From positions 960,468 to 1,024,467 of the forward strand of contig CAWJPW010000008.1 of assembly GCA_963844845.1 (NCBI GenBank): a DNA stretch of 64,000 nucleotides, in the 5' to 3' direction. The DNA is from CAWJPW01 sp963844845 (lineage in GTDB: Bacteria > Acidobacteriota > Thermoanaerobaculia > Thermoanaerobaculales > Sulfomarinibacteraceae). The notes below the pieces were generated by a model that worked only from the letters and a program-made list of their open reading frames with translations, did no database searches and was not told the origin of the DNA. The position numbers and the translations under genes are program-made. Shown in pieces: positions 34,318-45,243 of this stretch; position 1 is the first letter of the stretch; each line of letters starts with the position of its first letter.

Positions 34318-35312
34318 GCCGGGCCACCCGAGGCCTGGAGCAGCGTGAGGTACGAGGTCTCGACGATGTCGGCGGCCGAGCACCCCCGGCTGAGGTCGTT
34401 GGCCGGCTTCGCCAGCCCCTGCAGGAGGGGTCCCAGCGCGCGCGCACCGCCGAGCCGCTCGGTGGCCTTGTAGCAGATGTTGCCGGCGTCGAGGTTGGGA
34501 AAGACGAGCACGTTGGCGCGGCCGGCCACCTTGGAGCCGGGGGCCTTGCGCTCGCCGATGCCGGGCAGCAGGGCGGCGTCGAGCTGCATCTCGCCGTCGA
34601 AGGCGAAATCGGGACCGCGCCGCTCGAGCTCGGCCCGCGCCGCCTGGACCTTCTCTACCAGAGGGTGCTTGGCGCTGCCGCGGGTGGAGAACGAGAGCAG
34701 CGCCACCCGCGCCTCGCCGCCGACAATGCTGCGGAAGCTGGCCGCGGCAGCGACGGCGATGTCGGCGAGCTGCTGCGGATCCGGGTCCGGCAGCACCGCG
34801 CAGTCGGAGAAGACCATAACTCCGTCCTCGCCCCAAACGGGGTCAGGATGGACCATCACGAAGCACGAGGACACGGTTTTGAGCCCCGGCTGGGGGCCGA
34901 TGCAGTGGAGGGCGGCCCTCACCGTGTCGGCGGTGGTGCGCACCGCGCCCCCCACCGAGCCGTCGGCCTCTCCGGTGCCCACCAGCAGGGAGGCGAAGTA
35001 GAGGGGGTCGAGCACTGCGGCGGACGCGTCCTCGCGGCTCATGCCCTTTGCCCGCCGCCGTTCGAAGAGGTGCCCGGTGAAGAGCTCACGGCGGGGGTCG
35101 GACGCGGGATCCGTCACCTCCACCCCGAGCCCGACGAGCTCCTCGTGGGTCGGGCCGCGGTGGGCCGCCGGGCAGAGCACCGTGAGCCGGCACACCTGGC
35201 GCGTGGCCAGGACCTTGGCCGCATCCTGGACGCGCGGGTCGTCGCCCTCGGGCAGGACGATGCGCCCACCCACCGCCTGCGCACGGATCTCGAGCTTCTC
35301 GAGGAATGCCAT
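34314..35312 (-). CDS. pta: Phosphate acetyl/butyryltransferase
   Basis: A 332-residue Pta domain protein interconverting acyl-CoA and acyl phosphate; with an acetate kinase elsewhere it would make acetate and ATP. It starts FLEKLEIRAQ, then VLPEGDDPRV, SLLVGTGEADGSVGGAVRTT, LLSFSTRGSA, and the late NVLVFPNLDAGNICYK. It is the short single-domain form. I place the start at ATG 35312 because GGAGGGG lies upstream and TACAAT (35337-35332) gives a start at 35325; ATG 35333 is the longer alternative but would sit in the -10 box. First gene of pta-purD-purE-ricT. Confidence 0.92.
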   Translation of the reverse strand: MAFLEKLEIRAQAVGGRIVLPEGDDPRVQDAAKVLATRQVCRLTVLCPAAHRGPTHEELVGLGVEVTDPASDPRRELFTGHLFERRRAKGMSREDASAAVLDPLYFASLLVGTGEADGSVGGAVRTTADTVRAALHCIGPQPGLKTVSSCFVMVHPDPVWGEDGVMVFSDCAVLPDPDPQQLADIAVAAAASFRSIVGGEARVALLSFSTRGSAKHPLVEKVQAARAELERRGPDFAFDGEMQLDAALLPGIGERKAPGSKVAGRANVLVFPNLDAGNICYKATERLGGARALGPLLQGLAKPANDLSRGCSAADIVETSYLTLLQASGGPA

Positions 35313-35500
35313 CAACCCCTCCGGGTCGCTCATTGTACATCAGGGCGAAGCCTGACACGTCGCGAGTTTGCTCCACGCCCGCGGCCCCGACAGGGCTCCC
35401 AACGTGACCGCGGGCCGCCCGCCCGGAGCGGTGGCCCTCCCGGCGACGGCGCCCGCGACGCCGCCGATCGGGTCGCAGCCTGCGCGGACGACGAAGTGTG

Positions 35501-35506
35501 TACCAT
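35501..35506 (+). promoter_or_regulatory. -10 box of selB (leaderless)
   Basis: TACCAT, six bases (GGCGCC), then ATG 35513. No ribosome site. Confidence 0.5.
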
Positions 35507-35512
35507 GGCGCC

Positions 35513-37423
<1,911 letters not shown>

Positions 37424-37464
37424 GGGTTCGATCGCGACGGACCCGGCGCCCGTCGACCCGGGGA

Positions 37465-38364
37465 TCAGCTCCCGGCCGGCTCGCTCCCGGATGCGGTGGC
37501 GGCCCTCGGGGTGAATGTGCGCTCGGGGAAGAGGCGGGCGGTGGTTGAGTCGAGGCCGGACAGCTTGAGGCGGATCCGCGCGGTGTAGTGCAGCCACGTG
37601 GGCACCGGCTGACCGTCGCGCTGGGCCGGTTCGAGGTGCCAGCTGGCGAGGTAGGCCGACAGCCAGGAGACCAGCCCGCTCTCCACCTCGAGGGGGACGA
37701 AGCGGTCGCAACGACCGCCGTCGGTTACGTGAACCAGGGCGCGGACGCCGGTCTCCACCTCGCGCCCGGAGATCTTCACCCGCACCCGGCGGGGCGAGGC
37801 GGTGGCGGTGAGCTGGTCGCGAGGAGTGAAGGGTAGGGAGGCGAGGCGCCCCGCCGGAAACGGCGGCTGGGCCTCGGGCGGCGCCGGCGGTGCGTCGGGG
37901 CGCGGCAGCTCGAGGGTCTGGTCGAGCACCGCGCTCTCCTTGACCGTGGCAGCCAGGGTCACCTCGAGCACCAGCCACGACGCGACATCGCGGCGACCCA
38001 CCTTGGCCGGCTCGAAGCGTGTGTCCATGAGCTCGTCCACCAGCGACGTCGTGATGCCGGGAAACGGCAGCTCCAGAGGCACCGCGCCCTGGCAGCGTCC
38101 GTCGGCGTCCACGTACAGCGCGGCCAGCGCCCGACCGGCCACGTTCTGCTTGCGCGGCGGTACCGATGTGAGGAGGGCGGGTGGTTGGCTCACCGGCGTC
38201 GCGAAGGGGTTGGCTGGCGCCAGCGTGATGAGAGGCACGGCGGCCGGCACCTCGACCTTGAGCCGCTGCTGCCAGGCGCGCTGCCCCGCCTCCTGGGCTG
38301 GGACGACGGAGGGTGCCGCGACGACGGCGAGCGCAACGAGAGGGGCGCCGAGACCGAACCTCAT
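37465..38364 (-). CDS. Secreted protein with two TonB C-terminal-like domains
   Basis: A 299-residue exported protein, signal peptide ending SVVPAQE. Two similar segments each contain a DxxGRC turn followed by a hydrophobic strand and a second half: AALYVDADGRCQGAVPLELP with MDTRFEPAKVG, and ALVHVTDGGRCDRFVPLEVE with YLASWHLEPAQRDG. Both resemble TonB C-terminal domains without the membrane anchor. A role near outer-membrane receptors is inference. ATG 38364 has TAGCAT six bases upstream. Divergent from the glycosyltransferase. Confidence 0.65.
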   Translation of the reverse strand: MRFGLGAPLVALAVVAAPSVVPAQEAGQRAWQQRLKVEVPAAVPLITLAPANPFATPVSQPPALLTSVPPRKQNVAGRALAALYVDADGRCQGAVPLELPFPGITTSLVDELMDTRFEPAKVGRRDVASWLVLEVTLAATVKESAVLDQTLELPRPDAPPAPPEAQPPFPAGRLASLPFTPRDQLTATASPRRVRVKISGREVETGVRALVHVTDGGRCDRFVPLEVESGLVSWLSAYLASWHLEPAQRDGQPVPTWLHYTARIRLKLSGLDSTTARLFPERTFTPRAATASGSEPAGS

Positions 38365-38370
38365 GGGCGC

Positions 38371-38376
38371 ATGCTA
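38371..38376 (-). promoter_or_regulatory. -10 box of the double TonB-domain gene (leaderless)
   Basis: TAGCAT on the minus strand, six bases, then ATG 38364. Confidence 0.55.
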
Positions 38377-38441
38377 CCACTTTCCCTGCCGGGGACGGGT
38401 CGTCGGCCCCTGTGACTCCTGCAGCGCTGGGCGGTCTCCGC

Positions 38442-38447
38442 TACCCT
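38442..38447 (+). promoter_or_regulatory. -10 box of the glycosyltransferase gene (leaderless)
   Basis: TACCCT, six bases (GCGCTG), then ATG 38454. No ribosome site. Confidence 0.45.
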
Positions 38448-38453
38448 GCGCTG

Positions 38454-39524
38454 ATGGGGTCCATCGCCTACCTGGTCACCGCGCACGGTTTCGGTCACGC
38501 CGCCCGGGCCGCCGCCGTCGCCGACGCGGTGGCGGCGCTCCGGCCCGAGCTCGGCGTGCACGTCTTCACCACCGTGCCCCGCTGGTTCTTTGCCGAGTCC
38601 CTGCGCTGCTCCTTCACCTACCATCGCGCCGTCACCGACGTGGGTCTGGTGCAGTGCGGCCCGCTGGAGGAGGACCTGGTCGCGACGTTGGCACGTCTGG
38701 GCGAGCTGCTGCCGCCCCGACCGGCGGAGGTGGACGGGCTCGCCCGCCGCCTCGAGCGCGCCGGCTGCCGGTTGGTCGTGTGCGACCAGGCGCCCATGGG
38801 CCTGGCGGCGGCGCGGCGGGTGGGCATGCCGGCGGTGCTGGTGGAGAGCTTCACCTGGGACTGGATCTACCGCGCCTACGTCGCGGAGAGGCCGGCCTTC
38901 GCTCCCTTCATCGAGACCCTCGAGGAGCTCACCGCGGCGGCGACCCTCCGAATCCAAACCGAGCCCGTGTGCCGACGGGCGGGAGATGCGCTGACGGTGG
39001 CGCCGGTGAGCCGCGCGCTACGGGATCCCGAGGGTGTCCGTGCGCGACTGGGTCTGCCCGCCGAGGAACCCGTGGCTCTCCTGAGCATGGGCGGGCTTCC
39101 GGGTGGCTGGCCCGGCCTCGCGGCGCTCGAGGAGGGACCGATCACGTGGGTGGTGCCGGGAGCCGCTCGCCGCCCGCAGCGGCGCGGCCGGGTGCTGGCA
39201 CTGCCGCACCACTCGGGGCACTACCACCCCGACCTCGTGCGCGCGGCCGACATGGTGCTCGCCAAGCTGGGCTACAGCACGGTGGCCGAGGCATGGGCGG
39301 CCGGGACCCCGCTGGCGTTCATCCCGCGGCCGACCTGTCCCGAGTCGCCGCCGCTGGGGGAGTTCGCCCGGGACCGCCTCGGAGCCGTCGAGGTCGAGCC
39401 CGCAGCGTGGCGCGACGGCACCTGGGTCGAGCGGGTCCCCGCCCTGCTCTCACAGCCCCGGCGGGAGGCCGGTCGCAATGGCGCCGCGGCGGCGGCGGCG
39501 GCGGTCGTCGCCCTCGTCGGCTGA
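38454..39524 (+). CDS. GT-B (MurG/GT28-like) glycosyltransferase
   Basis: A 356-residue GT-B fold protein. The N-terminus YLVTAHGFGHAARAAAVADA is the acceptor-side GHxxR-like loop. The C-terminal half has SMGGLPGGWP, LPHHSGHYHPDLVRAADMVL and AKLGYSTVAEAWAAGTP, the nucleotide-sugar-binding region. It resembles the glycosyltransferase-like part found fused to some sugar kinases and MurG-like enzymes. Substrate unknown. Confidence 0.75.
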   Translation: MGSIAYLVTAHGFGHAARAAAVADAVAALRPELGVHVFTTVPRWFFAESLRCSFTYHRAVTDVGLVQCGPLEEDLVATLARLGELLPPRPAEVDGLARRLERAGCRLVVCDQAPMGLAAARRVGMPAVLVESFTWDWIYRAYVAERPAFAPFIETLEELTAAATLRIQTEPVCRRAGDALTVAPVSRALRDPEGVRARLGLPAEEPVALLSMGGLPGGWPGLAALEEGPITWVVPGAARRPQRRGRVLALPHHSGHYHPDLVRAADMVLAKLGYSTVAEAWAAGTPLAFIPRPTCPESPPLGEFARDRLGAVEVEPAAWRDGTWVERVPALLSQPRREAGRNGAAAAAAAVVALVG

Positions 39525-39593
39525 CGATCATCCTCGGAGCGCTTCCTCGAGCCGCCGGTCTCCGCTGGGCTGTGTCTGCAGCCGAAGCCGGGC

Positions 39594-39599
39594 TAGAAT
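39594..39599 (+). promoter_or_regulatory. -10 box of the methyltransferase gene (leaderless)
   Basis: TAGAAT, six bases (CGGAGT), then GTG 39606. Confidence 0.6.
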
Positions 39600-39605
39600 C
39601 GGAGT

Positions 39606-40364
39606 GTGCCGGCGTCCTTCAAGGACCATTTTTCGGGTCACGCCGGCGCCTACGCCGCCGCCCGGCCGGACTACCCGCCCGAGCTCTTCATCGCCCTGGC
39701 GGCCGAGGCGCCGCGGCGGGAGAGCGCCTGGGACTGCGCCACCGGCAGCGGTCAGGCGGCGGTGGGGCTGGCGGGTCACTTCGCCCGCGTGGTGGCCACC
39801 GATGCCAGCGCGGCCCAGCTGGTGTATGCCCAGGCGCACCCCCGCGTGCGCTACCACGCGGCCCTGGGCGAGGCCTGCGGGCTGACCGCGGCGAGCCTCG
39901 ACGTGGTCACGGTGGCGCAGGCGCTGCACTGGTTCGACCTCGAGGCGTTCTGGCCCGAGGTCCGCCGCGTGCTCCGCCCGGGAGGGGTCGTGGCGGCGTG
40001 GTGCTACCAGCTGCATACCATCACGCCCGAGGTGGATCGTGTGGTGCGGCACCTCTATGACGGAGTGGTGGGACCGTACTGGCCCCCTGAGCGCCGCCTG
40101 GTGGACGCCGGCTACGGCGAGCTGCCGTTTCCCTTCGACCCGCTCGACCTGCCCCCATGCGTCATGGTGCGCCGCTGGCGCCTTGAGGACCTCCTCTCCT
40201 ACCTGGGCACCTGGTCTGCCTGCCGCCGCTACCAGGCGGCACACGGCCACGACCCCCTCGACGAGGTGGCCGGCGAGCTGCGCACCGCGTGGGGTGAGCC
40301 GCGGCGGCAACGCACCGTGCGCTGGCCGTTGTCAATACGCGTCGGCCGCTGGGGCGGGGGCTAG
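39606..40364 (+). CDS. Class I SAM-dependent methyltransferase
   Basis: A 252-residue methyltransferase (Methyltransf_11 type). The SAM-binding loop is WDCATGSGQAAVGLA, with VVATDASAAQL next, VDVVTVAQALHWF-like VVTVAQALHWFDLE, and RRVLRPGGVVAAW as the later motif. It is close to the yeast Crg1/TMT1-like group. Substrate unknown. GTG 39606 lies directly after TAGAAT. Confidence 0.85.
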   Translation: MPASFKDHFSGHAGAYAAARPDYPPELFIALAAEAPRRESAWDCATGSGQAAVGLAGHFARVVATDASAAQLVYAQAHPRVRYHAALGEACGLTAASLDVVTVAQALHWFDLEAFWPEVRRVLRPGGVVAAWCYQLHTITPEVDRVVRHLYDGVVGPYWPPERRLVDAGYGELPFPFDPLDLPPCVMVRRWRLEDLLSYLGTWSACRRYQAAHGHDPLDEVAGELRTAWGEPRRQRTVRWPLSIRVGRWGGG

Positions 40365-40392
40365 CCGACCCGCACGTATACTGGTGGTCACA

Positions 40393-42612
40393 GTGAGCTC
40401 CACGACCCCCGACGCCGCCGCACCGCAGCTACCGGTGACGCCACCCCAGCTGGGCGCCTTCCTGGGGGTCTTCACACCGTCGATCCTCACCATCCTCGGC
40501 GTCATCCTCTTCCTGCGCGCCGGCTGGGTGGTGGGCAACGTCGGGCTCGTCCCTGCCCTGGCCATCGTCATCGTCGCCAACCTCATCACCCTGGCCACCG
40601 CCCTCTCGATTTCGGCGGTGGCCACCAACATGCACGTGGGGGTCGGCGGCGCCTACTTCATCCTCTCCCGCTCCCTGGGACTCGAGGTGGGTGGGGCCAT
40701 CGGCGTGCCGCTTTTCCTCGCCCAGGTCTTCTCCGTGACCCTCTATGCCTTCGGCTTCGCCGAGAGCCTGCGCCTGCTGTGGCCGGAGCTGCCGATCGTG
40801 CCGGTGGCGGCGGCCACGGTGCTGGCAGTCTCCCTGCTGGCCGGACGCAGCGCCAGCATGGCCCTCAAGCTGCAGCTGCCGATCCTCGGCGCCATCGTCC
40901 TCGCCGTGGGCTCGCTGGCGGTGGGTGTGGGCGCCGGCGAGGCCCGTGCCATCCCGCTGTGGGCGGGCACCCCCGGCGGACCCTCGTTCTGGGCGGTCTT
41001 CGCGGTCTTCTTCCCGGCGGTGACCGGAATCATGGCCGGCGTGAGCCTGTCGGGCGACCTCAAGGATCCGAAGACGGCCATTCCCCGGGGCACCCTGGCG
41101 GCGGTGCTCACTGGCTTCGCGGTCTATCTCGTGGTTCCCTGCATGCTGGCCGCGGCCGCTCACCCCGAGGAGCTGGTGGCGGACTCCCTCATCTGGTTCA
41201 AGGTGGCGGCGGTGCCGGTGCTCATCTTCCCCGGGCTGTGGGGGGCGATCCTGTCGTCGGCGTTGGGCAGCATGATGGGCGCGCCCCGAACCCTCGAAGC
41301 GCTGGCGGCGGACCGCGTGGTGCCGGCCCGCCTCGTGCTCGGACGGGGACAGCTGGCGGGACCGGGACGATCCCACCTGCTCGCCACCGCCTTCGCCCTC
41401 GCCGGTGTGCTGCTCGGGGGCCTCAACATGGTGGCCCCGGTGCTCACCATGTTCTTCCTGACGACCTACGGCACGATCAACCTGGTGGCGGGTCTGGAGC
41501 AGCTCACCAGCTCGCCCTCCTACCGCCCCACCATCCGGGTGCCGTGGCCGGTGTCGCTGGCGGGAGCGGTGGCCTGCTTCTGGGTGATGGCCCTCATCAG
41601 CTGGCCTGCGGCTCTCGTAGCGGTGGCGGTAGAGGTGGTCCTCTACTTGATCCTCGAGCGCCGCTCGCTCACCGCGTCGTGGGGTGGTGACATGCGCTAC
41701 GGCGCCCTCATGTCGCTGGCGCGGGCGGTGTTGCTCAAGCTCCGGGAGCTGCCGGTGGCGCCGCGCAACTGGCGACCGCACATCCTGGTCTTTGCCGGCG
41801 ACCTCGACAAGCGCCTCGACCTTGTCCGCTTCGCCGCCTGGCTCAACCAGGACCGCGGCCTCCTCACAGTCTGCCACCTCCAGGTGGGCGACGTGGAGAG
41901 CGGGGCGGCCGCGCTGGAGCAGCGGACCCGTGTGATGCAGGCGCGGCTCGACGACGAGGGGCTCATCGCGTTCGCCGAAGCGCACGTGGTACAAGGCTTC
42001 GAGTCCGGTGCGGTGGCGGTGGCCCAGGCCCACGGCATCGGCGGCATCGTCTCCAACACCATCATGCTGGGTTGGAGTGCCAAGCCCGAGCGGATGGTGG
42101 CGGCACTGCGCATCATGCGGCGCGCGTCGATGCTGGGCAAGTCCACGGTGTTCTGCCGCATCGCCCCACGCAGCTGGGCCTCGCGTCACCGTCGCATCGA
42201 CGTGTGGTGGGGCGGGCTCGAGCACAACGGCGACATGCTCCTGCTCTTCGCCCACCTCCTCTCGCTCAACCCCGAGTGGCGCTCCGCGCGCATCGCCGTC
42301 AAGTGCATCGCCTCGGAGCGTAACCCGTCGGACTGGTCGGAAGCGCGCATCCGCGAGCTCCTCGAGCGCAGCCGGATCTCCGCCGAGCCGGAGGTGATCG
42401 AGGCGGGCGGCGGTGACGACATTCGCCGCGTCATCCACGCCCGCTCCGCTGATGCCGACCTCGTCCTCATGGGCCTGCGCGAGCCCGAGTCGGGGGGCGA
42501 GGGCGAGTACGCCCGCCGTCTCGAGGAGATGGTGGGCAGCCTCCCCAGCGTGATCCTGGTGCGCGCCGCGGGCCCGTTCGCGGGCCAGCTGCTGGACGCT
42601 GCCGAGGGATGA
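40393..42612 (+). CDS. Cation-chloride cotransporter (APC superfamily) homologue
   Basis: A 739-residue transporter. About twelve membrane helices fill residues 25-420, beginning with GVFTPSILTILGVILFLRAGWVVGN, the CCC-family signature of NKCC/KCC proteins; VFFPAVTGIMAGVSLSGDLKDP is the helix 6 region. The C-terminal ~300 residues are cytoplasmic and, as in eukaryotic CCCs, have UspA-like alpha/beta units (RNWRPHILVFAGD, DADLVLMGLREPE). It likely moves K+ or Na+ with chloride, or an amino acid. GTG 40393 is the best-placed start; TATACT (40377-40382) lies ten bases upstream. GTG 40384 is possible. Confidence 0.85.
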   Translation: MSSTTPDAAAPQLPVTPPQLGAFLGVFTPSILTILGVILFLRAGWVVGNVGLVPALAIVIVANLITLATALSISAVATNMHVGVGGAYFILSRSLGLEVGGAIGVPLFLAQVFSVTLYAFGFAESLRLLWPELPIVPVAAATVLAVSLLAGRSASMALKLQLPILGAIVLAVGSLAVGVGAGEARAIPLWAGTPGGPSFWAVFAVFFPAVTGIMAGVSLSGDLKDPKTAIPRGTLAAVLTGFAVYLVVPCMLAAAAHPEELVADSLIWFKVAAVPVLIFPGLWGAILSSALGSMMGAPRTLEALAADRVVPARLVLGRGQLAGPGRSHLLATAFALAGVLLGGLNMVAPVLTMFFLTTYGTINLVAGLEQLTSSPSYRPTIRVPWPVSLAGAVACFWVMALISWPAALVAVAVEVVLYLILERRSLTASWGGDMRYGALMSLARAVLLKLRELPVAPRNWRPHILVFAGDLDKRLDLVRFAAWLNQDRGLLTVCHLQVGDVESGAAALEQRTRVMQARLDDEGLIAFAEAHVVQGFESGAVAVAQAHGIGGIVSNTIMLGWSAKPERMVAALRIMRRASMLGKSTVFCRIAPRSWASRHRRIDVWWGGLEHNGDMLLLFAHLLSLNPEWRSARIAVKCIASERNPSDWSEARIRELLERSRISAEPEVIEAGGGDDIRRVIHARSADADLVLMGLREPESGGEGEYARRLEEMVGSLPSVILVRAAGPFAGQLLDAAEG

Positions 42613-42696
42613 GGGGTATGCCGGTGGGTGGGAACGGACGATGGATGATTCACGGTCTCAGTTGTGTTACACGAGGGAACAGAGGATCGCCCACTC

Positions 42697-45243
42697 GTGA
42701 CGCACGACCCGACAACGGCCGAGGAGCTACGCCGCCGGCGGTGGCCGGAGGTGGAGACGATCCTTGACGCCGCCCTTGACCTGGCGCCGGCCGAGCGCCC
42801 CGCTCTCCTCGACCGCCGATGTGGCGGCGACGTCGTGCTCCGCCGTGAGGTGGAGCGGCTGCTCGCCGGCTGCGAGGACGCCCCCGACTTCCTCGCCCGC
42901 CCGGTGCACGAGCACGCGGCCCTGCTCCTCGCGGAGGGCGCTGCCGGCGCCCCGGACCGCGATCCCTTCCGCGGCCGGCGGCTCGGTCCCTGGCTTCTCG
43001 AGGACCGGCTCGGCGAGGGCGGCATGGGAGTGGTGTACCGCGGTCGTCGCGCCGACGGCGACTACCGCCAGGAGGTGGCTGTCAAGCTCGCACCGGGAGT
43101 CCTGCTGAGCAGGGAGCTCAAGGACCGCTTCCACGCCGAGCGCCAGCTCCTCGCCGGTCTCCGCCACCCGCACATCGCCCCTCTCCTCGACGGCGGCGCC
43201 ACCGCCGAAGGGATACCCTATCTGGTCACCGAGCTGGTCGACGGCGAGCCGGTGGACCGCTACTGCGAGATCCGGGACCTCGATCTGCACGCCCGCCTCC
43301 GCCTCTTCCTCCAAGTGTGCTCGGCGGTGGAGCACCTCCACCGCAACCTCATCGTCCACCGCGACCTCAAGGCCGCCAACATCCTGGTAGACCTGGAGGG
43401 ACGGGCGCATCTCCTGGACTTCGGAATTGCCAAGCTCCTCGACGCAGCCGGCGCGGGCGGCGCCACAAGGGCCGGGCGCCAGCCGATGACGCCGGAGTGG
43501 GCCGCGCCGGAGCAGGTGCGTGGGGAGGCGGTGACCACCGCGGCCGACGTGTACGCCCTCGGCCTGCTCCTCTACCGCCTCCTGGTCGGACGTGCACCGA
43601 CGGCGAGCGCGGCGGGCGGCCCCCCTCCGCCGCCCAGCGAGGTCGCCCCCGGACGTCGGCGGCGGGAGCTGCACGGCGACCTCGACGCCATCACCCTCGC
43701 CGCGTTGGACCCGGACCCCGAGGAGCGCTACCCCTCGGCCGCCGAGCTCGCCGCCGACCTCCGACGCCACCTCGACGGGCTCCCGGTGGAGGTGTGCCCG
43801 CGCTCCTTTCGCTACCGTCTCGGCAAGCTGGTGCGCCGGCACCGCGCCGCCGCGGCGCTGGCGGCGCTGCTGGGAGTGAGCCTGGTGACCGGGGTCGCGG
43901 GCGTCGCCTGGCAGGCCCGGGCGGCACGCCAGGAACGTGACGCCGCCCGCCGGGAGGGCCGGCGCGCACAGCGCACCGCTGCGTTCCTGGAGGGGCTCTT
44001 CGCCGCGGCCGATCCCTTCGGTGAAAGCGGCCGCGAGCTCTCGGTGCGTGAGCTGCTGCGGCGCGGCGCCGAGCAGGTCAGGCAAGAGCAAGGCGATGCG
44101 GAGACCCGGGCGGCGCTGCTCGCCAGTCTCGGGCGGAGCCTTCAGCACCTGGGGGCGAGCGTGGACGCCGCGGCCGTCCATCGCCGTGCCCTGGCCCTCC
44201 GCCGCGCCCACTTCGGCGCCACCAGCCCGGAGGCAGCATGGTCGGTGGTGGATCTGGCCGAGAGCCTTGCGCCGCAGGGCCGCGGGGCCGAGGCCGAGGC
44301 GCTGCTGCGTGACGCCGTCCGGATCCTGCGTGCCCGGGCGCCGGGCTCGTGGGCGCTCGCCAACGCCCTCAACTTCCTGGCCGTCCAGCGTCTGGGCCGA
44401 CCCGATGCGGAGCCGCTGCTGCGAGAGGCGCTGACCCTCGCCGGGCGGCTTCGCGGCACCCACCCGGGCTTCGAGGCCACGGTGCTCAACAACCTCTCCG
44501 TGCATGACGACCTCGTGGGGCAGAACGACGAGAGCCTGGCGCTGCTGCGCCGCGCCATCGCCGCCGAGCGCGATGTGTACGGCGATACCCACCCGAACCT
44601 CGCCAGGATGGAGTCCAACCTCGCCATCCGGCTGCAGGCCCGCGGACGGCTCGACGAGGCGGAAGCGAGCTACCGGCGAGCCCTGGCGGTTCTCGGCCGG
44701 ACCGTTGCCGCCGGCCACCCGGTCTGGGTGGGACCCCTCACCTCGCTGGGGCACCTCCTCCTGAAGGAGGGGAAGGTGGACGCTGCCGCACCCATGCTCG
44801 AGCTGGCCGTGGCCATCGCACGGGAGCAGCTGCCGCCCGACAACTTCCAGCGCTTGGCGGCGGAGACCAACCGCGCCAGCCTCGAGCTGGCCGGCGGCGA
44901 TCTCGAGGATGCAGAGCGAGCCTACCGGGGCGTCCTCGAGCGGATGCAAGTGGTCGCGGGTACCGACCACGCCGGCACGGCCCGCCTGCGCTCGCTGCTC
45001 GGCGAGACCCTCCGACGCGAAGGTCGTCTGGACGAGGCCGAGGTCCTCCTGCGGGGAGCGCTGGCCAACCAACGCGGGCCGGCGGCTCGTCCCGCAGCCG
45101 TCGCCGAAACCCTCGAGTCGTTGGCCGCGGTGCTGCGCGCCACCGGTCGCGCCGACGAGGGCGCCGGACTGGAGCGCGCCGCGGCAGCCCTCCAGCCCGG
45201 CGGCGCCCCCGCGGCGCCGCCGGGGCCCGAGGCCCGGCGATGA
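42697..45243 (+). CDS. Ser/Thr protein kinase with TPR C-terminal region
   Basis: An 848-residue membrane kinase. Residues 1-90 are a helical domain common to this bacterial group (RRWPEVETILDAALDLAPAE). The kinase domain (about 95-370) has the Gly loop LGEGGMGVVYRG, VAVKLAPG with the ATP Lys, catalytic HRDLKAANI and DFGIAKL. A helix (ALAALLGVSLVTGVAGVAWQ) crosses the membrane, then about ten TPR units run to the end. GTG 42697 has AGAGGA ten bases upstream; GTG 42664 is an alternative. The stop overlaps the ECF sigma start (ATGA), so the kinase may directly control that factor. Confidence 0.9.
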   Translation: MTHDPTTAEELRRRRWPEVETILDAALDLAPAERPALLDRRCGGDVVLRREVERLLAGCEDAPDFLARPVHEHAALLLAEGAAGAPDRDPFRGRRLGPWLLEDRLGEGGMGVVYRGRRADGDYRQEVAVKLAPGVLLSRELKDRFHAERQLLAGLRHPHIAPLLDGGATAEGIPYLVTELVDGEPVDRYCEIRDLDLHARLRLFLQVCSAVEHLHRNLIVHRDLKAANILVDLEGRAHLLDFGIAKLLDAAGAGGATRAGRQPMTPEWAAPEQVRGEAVTTAADVYALGLLLYRLLVGRAPTASAAGGPPPPPSEVAPGRRRRELHGDLDAITLAALDPDPEERYPSAAELAADLRRHLDGLPVEVCPRSFRYRLGKLVRRHRAAAALAALLGVSLVTGVAGVAWQARAARQERDAARREGRRAQRTAAFLEGLFAAADPFGESGRELSVRELLRRGAEQVRQEQGDAETRAALLASLGRSLQHLGASVDAAAVHRRALALRRAHFGATSPEAAWSVVDLAESLAPQGRGAEAEALLRDAVRILRARAPGSWALANALNFLAVQRLGRPDAEPLLREALTLAGRLRGTHPGFEATVLNNLSVHDDLVGQNDESLALLRRAIAAERDVYGDTHPNLARMESNLAIRLQARGRLDEAEASYRRALAVLGRTVAAGHPVWVGPLTSLGHLLLKEGKVDAAAPMLELAVAIAREQLPPDNFQRLAAETNRASLELAGGDLEDAERAYRGVLERMQVVAGTDHAGTARLRSLLGETLRREGRLDEAEVLLRGALANQRGPAARPAAVAETLESLAAVLRATGRADEGAGLERAAAALQPGGAPAAPPGPEARR

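Noticed and set aside
33188..34836. N-terminal extensions of purE and purD into the preceding genes
   Set aside because: The extensions are Arg/Ala/Pro-rich and unrelated to either family; starts at 33035 and 34317 have overlaps and family-typical N-termini.
35340..35512. tRNA-Sec or SECIS near selB
   Set aside because: I searched both flanks by eye and found no long-variable-arm tRNA or apical-loop hairpin I could support.
40364..40380. CTAGCCGACCCGCAC after the methyltransferase stop as another copy of the TAG-associated repeat
   Set aside because: The resemblance ends after the head and needs a three-base insertion; probably chance.
42727..45072. 781-residue minus-strand frame opposite the Ser/Thr kinase
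   Set aside because: Antisense shadow; HRDLKAANI and DFG are on the plus strand.
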